A stretch of 18,872 bases of DNA, taken from NCBI GenBank assembly GCA_964494015.1, contig CAZBQC010000019.1, positions 1 to 18,872 on the forward strand, given 5' to 3'. The stretch is from CAZBQC01 sp964494015. Lineage in GTDB: Bacteria; Bacillota_I; Bacilli_A; RF39; UBA660. This document shows positions 1-7,228 of the stretch, piece after piece (position 1 is the first letter of the stretch; every line of letters begins with the position of its first letter). The translations under genes were made by a program, and so were the position numbers. The notes beneath the pieces were generated by a model that was given only the letters and a program-made list of their open reading frames with translations, was not told the DNA's origin and ran no database searches.

Positions 1-15
1 GAAAGGAGAATAAAT

Positions 16-483
16 ATGCGCAAAAGACGTGCTGTTAAAAGAGATGTCTTACCAGATCCAATTTATAAATCAAAAGTAGTTACTAAATTGATTAATAATA
101 TTATGTTGGATGGTAAAAAAGGAATCGCTCAAAAGATTCTATATAAAGCTTTTAACATTATTAAAGAAAAGACGAATGAAGATCCTGTTGTTACATTCAA
201 CAAGGCTCTTGAAAATATTAAACCAGCCCTAGAAGTAAAATCGCGTCGTATTGGTGGAGCTAACTATGCTGTACCAGTTGAGGTTAATTCGACTAAAAGT
301 CAGGCTTTAGGATTACGCTGGTTAGTAAATTATGCTAGATTAAGAGGCGGTAAGGGAATGGCTGAAAATTTAGCAAATGAAATTATTGATGCTGCTAATG
401 GAACAGGAGCAGCTGTTAAAAAACGTGAAGACACCCATCGAATGGCAGAAGCTAATAAGGCATTTGCTCATTATCGTTGGTAG
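16..483 (+). CDS. rpsG: 30S ribosomal protein S7
   Basis: The 155-residue product is full length for bacterial S7 (about 156). It is a primary 16S rRNA-binding protein that nucleates assembly of the 30S head and lies near the E site. The family signature is clear: N-terminal RKRRAVKRDVLPDP, then LINNIMLDGKKGIAQKI, the ALEVKSRRIGGANYAVPVEV stretch, and a basic C-terminus ending EANKAFAHYRW. A strong Shine-Dalgarno (AAAGGAG at 2-8) sits seven bases before the ATG. It is followed 12 bases later by fusA, the usual str-operon order; rpsL would be expected just before the window. Nothing is unusual in the sequence. Confidence 0.98.
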   Translation: MRKRRAVKRDVLPDPIYKSKVVTKLINNIMLDGKKGIAQKILYKAFNIIKEKTNEDPVVTFNKALENIKPALEVKSRRIGGANYAVPVEVNSTKSQALGLRWLVNYARLRGGKGMAENLANEIIDAANGTGAAVKKREDTHRMAEANKAFAHYRW

Positions 484-495
484 AAGGGATTAGTT

Positions 496-2565
496 ATGGC
501 AAGAGATACATCATTATTGATGACAAGAAATATTGGAATAATGGCACATATTGATGCAGGTAAAACTACCTGTACCGAACGTGTCTTGTTTCATACTAAG
601 AAAATTCATAAAATAGGTGAAACTCATGATGGCGAATCCCAAATGGACTGGATGGATCAAGAACAAGAACGTGGTATTACCATTACTTCGGCAGCTACTA
701 CTGCCTATTGGAAACAACATCGTTTAAATATTATTGATACCCCAGGACACGTCGATTTTACTGTTGAGGTCAGTCGAAGCTTAAGAGTACTAGATGGTGC
801 TGTTGCTTTACTTGATGCTCATAACGGAGTTGAGCCTCAAACCGAGACAGTATGGAGACAGGCTACTGAATTCATGGTACCGAGAATTATTTTCGCTAAT
901 AAAATGGATATCGTCGGTGCTAACTTTCAATATTGTTTAAAGTCAATCGACAGTAGGTTAGGAGTAAATGCTAAACCTATACAGTGGCCAATTGGAGCTG
1001 AAAATGATTTCAATGGTATTATTGATTTAGTAGAAAGAAAAGCTTACCAGTATGATGGTGCATCAGAAGAAAATTATCAGGAAATTGAAATACCAGAACA
1101 TCTAAAAGCTTTAGTTGAAGAAAAACGTGCTGATTTAGTTGAAACTATAGCTGAATTTGATGATGAAATGATGATGGATTACTTAGAGGGTAAAGAAGTA
1201 ACTGTCGAAATGATCAAAAGAGCTATCCGTAAGGGGACGGTTTCAGTTAAATTCTTCCCAGTCCTTTGTGGCTCAGCTAAATCTAATATGGGTATTAAAC
1301 TATTACTTGATGCCGTCATCGATTATTTACCACATCCATTGGATATAGCTTCCATTAAGGGAGTAGACCTAAGAGGAAATGAAATCGAAAGACATCCTAG
1401 CGATAGTGAACCATTCAGTGCTTTAGCTTTCAAGGTTATGACTGATCCATTCGTCGGACGTTTAACATTCTTTAGAGTTTATTCAGGCATTTTAAATAGT
1501 GGTTCTTATGTCTTGAATTCAACTAAAGATTCCAAAGAGAGAATTGGTCGTATTTTACAGATGCATGCTAATACTCGTACGGAAATATCAGAAGTCTTTA
1601 CCGGTGATATTGCCGCTGCTGTCGGACTTAAAAATACGACAACTGGCGATACGTTATGTGATGAGAAAAAGCCAATCATTCTAGAATCAATGGAATTTCC
1701 AGAACCAGTTATTCAATTAGCTGTCGAACCAAAATCAAAAGCTGATCAGGATAAAATGGGTATAGCTTTACAAAAGCTAGCTGAAGAAGATCCAACTTTC
1801 AAGGTTCACACTGATTCAGAAACTGGTCAGACAGTTATTGCTGGTATGGGTGAATTACACCTAGAAGTTCTAGTTGAAAGAATGAGACGTGAGTTTCAAG
1901 TTGAAGCTAACAGTGGCAAACCACAAGTTGCTTATCGTGAAACCATTAAACAGGCTGGAGAATGCGAAGGAAAATATATCAAACAATCTGGTGGTCGTGG
2001 ACAATACGGTCATGTTTGGATCAAATTTGAACCGAATCCAGATAAAGGATATGAATTTGTCGATGCCATCGTCGGTGGTATCGTACCTCGTGAATATATT
2101 CCCGTTGTCGATAAGGGATTACAAGAAGCACTACAAGGTGGAGTTTTAGCAGGATATCCAATGATGGATGTCAAAGCAACTCTTTTCGATGGTAGTTATC
2201 ATGATGTCGACTCAAGCGAAATGGCTTTCAAAATTGCAGCTAGTATGGCTTTAAAAGAAGCTAAGAACAGATGTAAACCCGTACTTCTTGAACCGATTAT
2301 GAAAGTTGAAGTTATTGTCCCTGATGAATACTTTGGTAATGTCATGGGAGACCTAACATCGCGTCGTGGTCGTCCACTTGGTCAAGAATCACGTGGCAAT
2401 GCCTCAGCTTTAAGTGTGATGGTACCATTATCAGAAATGTTTGGTTATGCAACTAGTCTAAGAAGTAATACTCAAGGACGAGGTATCTTTGTAATGACTT
2501 TTGATCATTATGAAGAAGTTCCAAATAATATTGCTCTAGAAATAATTAAAAAGAGCGGTAACTAG
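496..2565 (+). CDS. fusA: Elongation factor G
   Basis: This 689-residue GTPase drives ribosomal translocation and, with RRF, ribosome recycling. Visible G-domain motifs are the P-loop AHIDAGKT (17-24), the RGITI switch I (59-63), DTPGH (81-85) and NKMD (135-138). The remainder covers domains II to V, including the RRxFxVEANxGKPQVAYRE region of domain IV and a C-terminal SRRGRPLGQESRGN segment of domain V. Length and domain order are normal for bacterial EF-G. A GAAGGG Shine-Dalgarno at the end of rpsG precedes the ATG, and the 12-base gap shows co-transcription with rpsG. It is a single continuous frame without truncation. Confidence 0.98.
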   Translation: MARDTSLLMTRNIGIMAHIDAGKTTCTERVLFHTKKIHKIGETHDGESQMDWMDQEQERGITITSAATTAYWKQHRLNIIDTPGHVDFTVEVSRSLRVLDGAVALLDAHNGVEPQTETVWRQATEFMVPRIIFANKMDIVGANFQYCLKSIDSRLGVNAKPIQWPIGAENDFNGIIDLVERKAYQYDGASEENYQEIEIPEHLKALVEEKRADLVETIAEFDDEMMMDYLEGKEVTVEMIKRAIRKGTVSVKFFPVLCGSAKSNMGIKLLLDAVIDYLPHPLDIASIKGVDLRGNEIERHPSDSEPFSALAFKVMTDPFVGRLTFFRVYSGILNSGSYVLNSTKDSKERIGRILQMHANTRTEISEVFTGDIAAAVGLKNTTTGDTLCDEKKPIILESMEFPEPVIQLAVEPKSKADQDKMGIALQKLAEEDPTFKVHTDSETGQTVIAGMGELHLEVLVERMRREFQVEANSGKPQVAYRETIKQAGECEGKYIKQSGGRGQYGHVWIKFEPNPDKGYEFVDAIVGGIVPREYIPVVDKGLQEALQGGVLAGYPMMDVKATLFDGSYHDVDSSEMAFKIAASMALKEAKNRCKPVLLEPIMKVEVIVPDEYFGNVMGDLTSRRGRPLGQESRGNASALSVMVPLSEMFGYATSLRSNTQGRGIFVMTFDHYEEVPNNIALEIIKKSGN

Positions 2566-2605
2566 TAATAATAACAAGGTAACTTGATTATTATAAAAAT
2601 AACAG

Positions 2606-2634
2606 TTGAAAAATTTTCAATTGTTAGATAAAAT
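2606..2634 (+). promoter_or_regulatory. Candidate sigma-A promoter for tuf
   Basis: TTGAAA (2606-2611) and TAAAAT (2629-2634) are separated by 17 bases in the 104-base gap between fusA and tuf. A second TATAAT lies just downstream at 2634-2639. The -35 region is embedded in a 7-bp inverted repeat, TTGAAAA at 2606-2612 and TTTTCAA at 2614-2620. Separate tuf promoters are common in str operons. Confidence 0.55.
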
Positions 2635-2669
2635 ATAATTTGTAAGTGAAAAAGGAGGAAATATAAAAA

Positions 2670-3854
2670 ATGGCAAAAGAAAAATATGTACGTTCAAAAC
2701 CACATGTTAACATTGGTACAATTGGACACGTTGATCATGGTAAAACTACTTTAACAGCAGCTATTACTAAAAGACAAGCAGAAAAATTTGGTGGAGAATA
2801 TGTCGATTATGCACATATCGATAGGGCCCCAGAGGAAAGAGCACGTGGTATTACTATTAATACTGCTCACGTCGAGTATCAAACAGCTACTCGTCACTAT
2901 GCTCACGTTGACTGTCCAGGACATGCTGACTATGTCAAGAACATGATTACTGGAGCAGCTCAAATGGATGGAGCAATCTTAGTTATTGCTGCCACTGATG
3001 GACCTATGGCTCAAACGAGAGAACATATCCTATTAGCAGGCCAAGTTGGCGTACCTAAGATGGTTGTTTTCATGAACAAATGCGATATGGTCGACGATGA
3101 AGAATTATTAGAATTAGTCGAAATGGAAATCCGTGACTTATTAAATGAATATGGATTTGATGGAAATAATACTCCAATCATCCGTGGTTCAGCACTTAAG
3201 GCTCTTGAAGGAGATGCTAAATATGTTGAAGCAATCGATAAGTTAATGGATGCAGTTGACACATGGATTCCAACACCTGAAAGAGATAATACAAAACCAT
3301 TCTTAATGAGTATTGAAGATGTCTTTACAATTACAGGTCGTGGAACAGTTGTTACTGGTCGTGTTGAACGTGGACAACTAAAACTTAATGACGAAGTTGA
3401 AATCGTCGGTATTAGACCAACTAAAAAGACTGTTGTTACTGGTATCGAAATGTTTAGAAAACAACTTGACTATGCTGAAGCAGGAGATAATGCTGGAGTA
3501 TTATTACGTGGTATTGCTCGTGAAGAAGTTGAACGTGGTCAAATTCTAGCTAAACCTGGAACAGTTACACCTCATACAACTTTTGAAGCAGAAGTTTATG
3601 TTCTATCTAAAGAAGAAGGTGGAAGACATACTCCATTCTTTAATGAGTATCGTCCACAATTCTATTTCAGAACTACCGATGTAACTGGCTCAATCAAATT
3701 ACCAGCTGGTACTGAAATGGTTATGCCAGGAGACAAAGTTAACATGACTGTCGAACTAATTCACCCAATTGCTATTGAAAATGGTACTAAATTCTCTATT
3801 AGAGAAGGTGGCCGTACAGTTGGTGCTGGTTTAGTTAGTAAAATTATTAAATAA
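2670..3854 (+). CDS. tuf: Elongation factor Tu
   Basis: EF-Tu (394 residues, normal length) delivers aminoacyl-tRNA to the ribosomal A site as a GTP ternary complex. The G motifs are GHVDHGKT (19-26), RGITIN (59-64), DCPGH (81-85) and NKCD (136-139). Domain II carries GRGTVVTGRVERG and domain III ends with the conserved GGRTVGAGLVSKIIK. The start is fixed by a strong AAAGGAGGAA Shine-Dalgarno (2651-2660). It lies 104 bases after fusA behind its own candidate promoter and is followed by two hairpins. Codon choice is biased as expected for a highly expressed gene. Only one tuf copy is visible here. Confidence 0.98.
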   Translation: MAKEKYVRSKPHVNIGTIGHVDHGKTTLTAAITKRQAEKFGGEYVDYAHIDRAPEERARGITINTAHVEYQTATRHYAHVDCPGHADYVKNMITGAAQMDGAILVIAATDGPMAQTREHILLAGQVGVPKMVVFMNKCDMVDDEELLELVEMEIRDLLNEYGFDGNNTPIIRGSALKALEGDAKYVEAIDKLMDAVDTWIPTPERDNTKPFLMSIEDVFTITGRGTVVTGRVERGQLKLNDEVEIVGIRPTKKTVVTGIEMFRKQLDYAEAGDNAGVLLRGIAREEVERGQILAKPGTVTPHTTFEAEVYVLSKEEGGRHTPFFNEYRPQFYFRTTDVTGSIKLPAGTEMVMPGDKVNMTVELIHPIAIENGTKFSIREGGRTVGAGLVSKIIK

Positions 3855-3870
3855 TTAAACAATAATTAAA

Positions 3871-3899
3871 TAGATTAAGATTTCTTGATCTATTTTTTT
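3871..3899 (+). terminator. Intrinsic terminator after tuf
   Basis: TAGATTAAGA (3871-3880) pairs with TCTTGATCTA (3883-3892), with one U-G wobble, followed by seven T residues (3893-3899). It begins 16 bases after the tuf stop and closes the str operon. Confidence 0.85.
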
Positions 3900-3921
3900 G
3901 TGATTTTATTTGACAATTCAT

Positions 3922-3961
3922 AAAAAGAATTCTATCTAAACAATATATAGAATTCTTTTTT
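3922..3961. terminator. Second, possibly bidirectional hairpin after tuf
   Basis: AAAAAGAATTCTAT (3922-3935) and ATAGAATTCTTTTT (3947-3960) are perfect 14-bp inverted repeats with an 11-base loop. The A-run on the left and T-run on the right allow termination on either strand. A TTGACA at 3910-3915 with TATCTA at 3933-3938 (17-base spacer) overlaps the left arm and could be a promoter instead. Confidence 0.6.
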
Positions 3962-4001
3962 CTTTACAAACTAAAATAAATTTTACTTTAAAAACATGGA
4001 C

Positions 4002-4025
4002 TAAAAGATATATCTTTGTTATAAT
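4002..4025 (+). promoter_or_regulatory. Extended -10 promoter for the M23 peptidase gene
   Basis: TGTTATAAT (4017-4025) is an extended -10 element 25 bases before the ATG at 4050. No good -35 is seen: TGGACT at 3997-4002 is a 4/6 match at a 17-base spacing. The same extended -10 (TTTGTTATAAT) recurs before the lipoprotein gene at 6511-6521. Confidence 0.55.
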
Positions 4026-4049
4026 TATTAATGTAAAGGTCGTGATAAA

Positions 4050-5255
4050 ATGAAGAAAAGAATATTAGTTGTCAGTATAATTACTTTACTAGCTTCATTT
4101 TTTATAAATATTCCATTTGCCTCAGCTAGAACGCTTAAAGATTTAAGAAATGAACTCGCAGCTATGGAGAAAAGAAAACAATCGAGTGATCAAAATAAGC
4201 AGCTGACTAAAGAGCAGATAAGTTCTACTAATAAGGAAATAAATGATATTACTAATAAAATTTCTGAAAATGAAACCACGATAAAAAAATTACAGATTGA
4301 AATTGAAGAATTAACTGAAAAAGCCAAAGAAAAAGATCGAGAGATAAAGCAGATAATGAAATTTTTACAAGTTTCTAATGGCGAATCAGCTTATCTTGAA
4401 TATATTTTTGGAGCTACTGACTTAACTGATTTTATTTATCGACTAGCTGTCAGTGAACAACTAGTCGATTACAATAATAGGTTAATTAAAGAATATAAAG
4501 AAACAGTTGAATCCAATGCTAAGAAGAAAGAACAATTAAAAAACGAACAGGTTAGTCTTGCTAACAAACAAAAAGATTTAGCCGTCAAATTAGCTAAATT
4601 AGGTAATAAATTGAATGAAATGACTGAAGTCTCTCTTTCTATTGAAGAGGAAATCGCCTCACAGAAAAAAATGATTCAGTACTATGCTGTAACATTAAAA
4701 TGTGAAGAAGATGAAAATATCTATGCCTGTGGTAATGTTCCATATTCCGGTAAAATGATCAGACCGGTTTTAAATGGTAGTGTAACTAGCGAATTTGGTT
4801 ATCGCTGTATGGATTTAAATGGGACATGGCGTTGTTCTATGCACAATGGTATCGATATAGCTGGTGGTGATAACAGAATTTATGCTGTGGCGCCAGGTGT
4901 AGTAGTGGCTATCAATTGGAAGACTAATTGTGGTGGCACGATGCTCTTTGTTCAGCATAATATCAATGGCAGTTATTATACGACTGGTTATTATCATCTT
5001 CGCAGTGTCAATGTTGGTATTGGAGATTATGTCGATCAGAACAAAGTTATTGCTATCATGGGAGGAGATCCTTCACGTGAATGGTGGGATGACTGTTCAA
5101 CTGGACAGCATCTTCATTTAGCGGTCGCTACTGGTCTATACTTGAGTGAATATTCTGAGTGGAGCACTTTTACGGCTCGTAATATTAATCCAAGAACCGT
5201 TGTTAACTTTCCAGCTAAATATGCTTGGTTCTCAAACCGTACCAGTAAATATTAA
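4050..5255 (+). CDS. Secreted coiled-coil M23 family metallopeptidase
   Basis: The 401-residue product has a signal peptide (1-26, cleavage after ASA), a long charged coiled-coil region (about 28-215) and a C-terminal M23/LytM domain (about 230-385). Zinc ligands fit H265 and D269 (HNGID) and H356 (HLH motif, H354-H356), with H316 in YYHLRS as the second catalytic His, so the enzyme looks active. M23 enzymes cut peptidoglycan cross-link or bridge peptides outside the membrane. Coiled coil plus LytM is the layout of EnvC-like proteins that work with FtsEX in division, but that role is inference. Six cysteines (218, 227, 253, 262, 294, 349) are all in the exported part. AAAGGT at 4035-4040 is the likely Shine-Dalgarno. 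Confidence 0.9.
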   Translation: MKKRILVVSIITLLASFFINIPFASARTLKDLRNELAAMEKRKQSSDQNKQLTKEQISSTNKEINDITNKISENETTIKKLQIEIEELTEKAKEKDREIKQIMKFLQVSNGESAYLEYIFGATDLTDFIYRLAVSEQLVDYNNRLIKEYKETVESNAKKKEQLKNEQVSLANKQKDLAVKLAKLGNKLNEMTEVSLSIEEEIASQKKMIQYYAVTLKCEEDENIYACGNVPYSGKMIRPVLNGSVTSEFGYRCMDLNGTWRCSMHNGIDIAGGDNRIYAVAPGVVVAINWKTNCGGTMLFVQHNINGSYYTTGYYHLRSVNVGIGDYVDQNKVIAIMGGDPSREWWDDCSTGQHLHLAVATGLYLSEYSEWSTFTARNINPRTVVNFPAKYAWFSNRTSKY

Positions 5256-5273
5256 GGGATTATTCCCTTTTTT
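5254..5273 (+). terminator. Short terminator after the M23 gene
   Basis: AAGGGA (5254-5259) and TCCCTT (5264-5269) form a 6-bp stem with a TTAT loop, followed by T residues. The stem overlaps the TAA stop codon of the peptidase gene. It is short, so termination may be partial. Confidence 0.55.
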
Positions 5274-5287
5274 ATTACAAAAAAAGA

Positions 5288-5316
5288 CACCACAATTATA
5301 TAAAATATTGGTGGTG
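5288..5316 (+). promoter_or_regulatory. Hairpin covering the cse60-like Shine-Dalgarno
   Basis: CACCAC (5288-5293) is complementary to GTGGTG (5311-5316), and an adjacent AAT/ATT pairing extends the stem across a one-base bulge. GGTGGTG is the only purine-rich stretch before the ATG at 5323, so folding would hide the ribosome binding site. No sequence-specific ligand domain is recognisable. Confidence 0.4.
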
Positions 5317-5322
5317 ACGAAT

Positions 5323-5496
5323 ATGAAAGTTAAAATATTTGACGAAAGTCATGAAAAGGATTTGGAAAAGTCCATCAATGAATTTCTAAGAAACAACGAT
5401 ATTGAAGTAATTGATATTAAATATCAAGTTGGTATCAGTATTTTTTCTGAAGAGCAAATTTACTGTTTTTCAGCTCTAATAATTTACACTGAATAA
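5323..5496 (+). CDS. cse60: Cse60-like small sporulation protein
   Basis: This 57-residue protein matches what I remember of the Cse60 family (sporulation protein Cse60): N-terminal MKVKIFDESHEKDLEKSINEF, a central IEVIDIKYQ strand, and a C-terminal FSALIIYTE strand. The family is known from spore formers and B. subtilis cse60 is transcribed by the mother-cell sigma-E; its biochemical role is unknown. The frame stays open upstream to 5146, but that part overlaps the M23 gene; the ATG at 5323 with GGTGGTG seven bases upstream gives a normal family length. The gene ends one base from the convergent gene at 5498. I could not identify a clear sigma-E promoter. Family assignment is by recognition of sequence pattern only. 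Confidence 0.75.
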   Translation: MKVKIFDESHEKDLEKSINEFLRNNDIEVIDIKYQVGISIFSEEQIYCFSALIIYTE

Positions 5497-5497
5497 A

Positions 5498-5761
5498 TTA
5501 AATCATATACATATCAGACTGAAAACTACTTCCTTGACTATTATTTAATGGCATAACTCCCTGATTTGGATTTTCCAATCTTAAAATTCTATTTTCTAGA
5601 CCCCTAATTTGTCTTTCCAATCGAGAAACTTTATTATTGAGTCTTTCTATTTCATTGCTACAGGTACAAGGCATATTTGGCATCATGCCCATACCTGGAC
5701 CCATCGGTGGTTGATTAAATTGAGGCATGTTTGGTAGTCCAAATGGCATTTGGTTATTCAT
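5498..5761 (-). CDS. Met/Pro/Gly-rich coiled-coil protein, possible spore coat component
   Basis: I do not recognise this 87-residue protein. Residues 1-31 are rich in Met, Pro, Gly, Asn and Gln, then comes a CTC cysteine pair (32-34), then a heptad-like coiled coil of about 30 residues (IERLNNKVSRLERQIRGL and on), and a polar tail. There is no signal peptide or membrane segment. A strong GGAAGGAG Shine-Dalgarno (complement of 5769-5776) supports the start. A promoter resembling sigma-K lies upstream (5781-5809) and the convergent neighbour is Cse60-like. Low-complexity plus coiled-coil composition and the promoter suggest a mother-cell or coat protein; that is inference. Confidence 0.8.
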   Translation of the reverse strand: MNNQMPFGLPNMPQFNQPPMGPGMGMMPNMPCTCSNEIERLNNKVSRLERQIRGLENRILRLENPNQGVMPLNNSQGSSFQSDMYMI

Positions 5762-5780
5762 ACTATCACTCCTTCCGTCT

Positions 5781-5809
5781 TATTATATGCAACTATTTAT
5801 TTAAGTGTG
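5781..5809 (-). promoter_or_regulatory. Sigma-K-like promoter for the 5498-5761 gene
   Basis: On the minus strand CACA (complement of 5806-5809) is followed after 16 bases by CATATAATA (complement of 5781-5789). This fits the Bacillus sigma-K consensus, AC then 16-17 bases then CATAnnnTA. The embedded TATAAT could also serve sigma-A, but no TTGACA-like element sits 17 bases upstream. Confidence 0.5.
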
Positions 5810-5818
5810 TTTTTGTAG

Positions 5819-5824
5819 TATAAT
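5819..5824 (+). promoter_or_regulatory. -10 element for trmB
   Basis: TATAAT at 5819-5824 would place the transcript start near 5831, only about 10 bases before the trmB ATG and next to its AGGAG. The -35 position (TTTATT, 5796-5801) is weak and lies inside the divergent sigma-K-like promoter. Confidence 0.4.
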
Positions 5825-5840
5825 GACTTTAGGAGTTTTT

Positions 5841-6470
5841 ATGAGACTTAGAAATGTCAAGAATAAAAAAACTATTTTAGATGAGTCAAGATATCTTGTC
5901 AAATCTTATGAAAATTATCGTGGTAAATGGAAAAAGCTATTTAAAAATACTAACGATCTTCATTTAGAAATAGGGGTTGGAAAAGGCAAATTTATCTTTG
6001 AAAGTGCCTTGAAAAATCCTCAATTTAATTATATTGGTATCGAAAAAAGTGCCAGCATTTTAGCTATTGCCATAAAAAAATATCACGATATAGACTTGCC
6101 TAATTTAAAACTAATCTGTGCTGATGCCAAAGAAGTAGATCGAATCTTTAAACGAGAAATAGATACCCTCTATTTAAATTTCTCTGATCCTTGGCCTAAA
6201 AAACGACATCAGTCAAGACGGTTGACAAGTCCCATCTTCCTTTCTCTATATAGTCAGATATTTGCTAAAACTAAGAAAATAATTCTTAAAACTGATAATC
6301 GTCAATTCTTTGAATATAGTCTTGAGAACTTAAGCAGTCATAATTACATCATTGAAAAAATTAGTTTAGACTTAGATCACAGTGATTTTCCTAACGAAGT
6401 GACAACAGATTACGAAGAAAAGTTTAAAAAAGAAAATAAACTTATCTATCTGTTAATAGCTCGTCAATAA
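5841..6470 (+). CDS. trmB: tRNA (guanine-N7-)-methyltransferase
   Basis: TrmB transfers a methyl group from SAM to N7 of G46 in tRNA variable loops. The protein shows LEIGVGKGKFI (E43-G45 SAM site), NYIGIEKS, the ADAKEV acidic motif, the diagnostic DPWPKKRHQSRRL (from D116) and the C-terminal TDYEEKFKKE motif. With the ATG at 5841 it is 209 residues, the normal family length (about 210-215). Upstream in-frame start codons would add a non-conserved tail and would include the AGGAG (5831-5835), so I prefer 5841. It stands alone between a divergent small gene and a lipoprotein gene with its own promoter. Confidence 0.93.
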   Translation: MRLRNVKNKKTILDESRYLVKSYENYRGKWKKLFKNTNDLHLEIGVGKGKFIFESALKNPQFNYIGIEKSASILAIAIKKYHDIDLPNLKLICADAKEVDRIFKREIDTLYLNFSDPWPKKRHQSRRLTSPIFLSLYSQIFAKTKKIILKTDNRQFFEYSLENLSSHNYIIEKISLDLDHSDFPNEVTTDYEEKFKKENKLIYLLIARQ

Positions 6471-6510
6471 AATGTCTAATGTTAAAAATTAGTATTTATT
6501 TGCCAAAATG

Positions 6511-6521
6511 TTTGTTATAAT
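6511..6521 (+). promoter_or_regulatory. Extended -10 promoter for the lipoprotein cluster
   Basis: TTTGTTATAAT contains an extended -10 (TGTTATAAT, 6513-6521), 21 bases before the ATG at 6542. The -35 region is weak. It is identical in its last 11 bases to the element before the M23 gene and would drive the four genes up to 8768. Confidence 0.5.
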
Positions 6522-6541
6522 ATAGTTATAGTGGGTGGATC

Positions 6542-7210
6542 ATGAAGAAACTATTAATTTTACTCATTTTGGTGTTTTTAATAACTGGTTGTACTTTTAG
6601 AAAAGTCAATTTCAATAGTATTGAAAACATCATTGATAAGATTCTCTTTACCAAAAACAAATTACATAATATCAACCTAGAAGGTTACAAATATTATTTA
6701 CCTTTAGGAACATCTATTATCAGCAAAACTGATTATAACGCTACCATCAAAGATAAACATCGAAAATATTATTTATATGTCGATGCGATTGCTTATTACC
6801 ATAAAGTAACTAGAGATTATGAAGAAAGTGACGAAGCCTTTTATTCTAAACAACTTAATCACAACAATGAAGAAGGCTATATGGAAATAAATGAAATTAA
6901 CAATCGATATTTTATTGAAATAATGTATAATTATGCTAAAGTGGAAACATATATCAATAAGGCTGAGCTTAAAGAAGCTCTAGTCAATATTTCTTATATT
7001 TTATCTAGCGTTAAATATAACGATAATATTATCAAAGTACTTTTAGAAAACGATACTTTAAAATATGATGAAGAGAGTCTTGATATCTTTAAACCAAAAA
7101 GAAAAGAAGGAAACTTTCTCGATTATGTTGAAGAATACGATAAATATGAAAACAACGATAATAAAAAGCCTGATGAAGATAATTTATTAACTGAAAAAAG
7201 TTTTGAATGA
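6542..7210 (+). CDS. Putative lipoprotein of unknown function
   Basis: The 222-residue product starts with a type II signal peptide: basic MKK, a hydrophobic stretch and the lipobox I-T-G-C with Cys17 as the predicted lipidated residue. The mature part is polar and Tyr-, Lys- and Asp/Glu-rich, with an alternating hydrophobic pattern but no motif I recognise, and it ends in a disordered acidic tail (about 195-222). It should be anchored to the outer face of the membrane. GGTGG at 6534-6538 is the likely Shine-Dalgarno. It is first in a cluster with the acidic protein at 7229, a DUF948-like protein and YtxH, with gaps of 18 bases or less and one overlap, so these are probably co-expressed. Confidence 0.85.
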   Translation: MKKLLILLILVFLITGCTFRKVNFNSIENIIDKILFTKNKLHNINLEGYKYYLPLGTSIISKTDYNATIKDKHRKYYLYVDAIAYYHKVTRDYEESDEAFYSKQLNHNNEEGYMEINEINNRYFIEIMYNYAKVETYINKAELKEALVNISYILSSVKYNDNIIKVLLENDTLKYDEESLDIFKPKRKEGNFLDYVEEYDKYENNDNKKPDEDNLLTEKSFE

Positions 7211-7228
7211 GAAAGAGGTGCGTAACGC

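Noticed and set aside
1889..2149. Alternative plus-strand frame inside fusA
   Set aside because: It is a shadow in another frame of the conserved fusA coding sequence with no ribosome binding site.
5146..5322. Upstream extension of the Cse60-like frame
   Set aside because: It overlaps the conserved end of the M23 gene and crosses its terminator; the ATG at 5323 gives a normal family length.
6476..6492. CTAAT/ATTAG hairpin after trmB as terminator
   Set aside because: The stem is 5 bp, all weak pairs, and lacks a continuous T-run.
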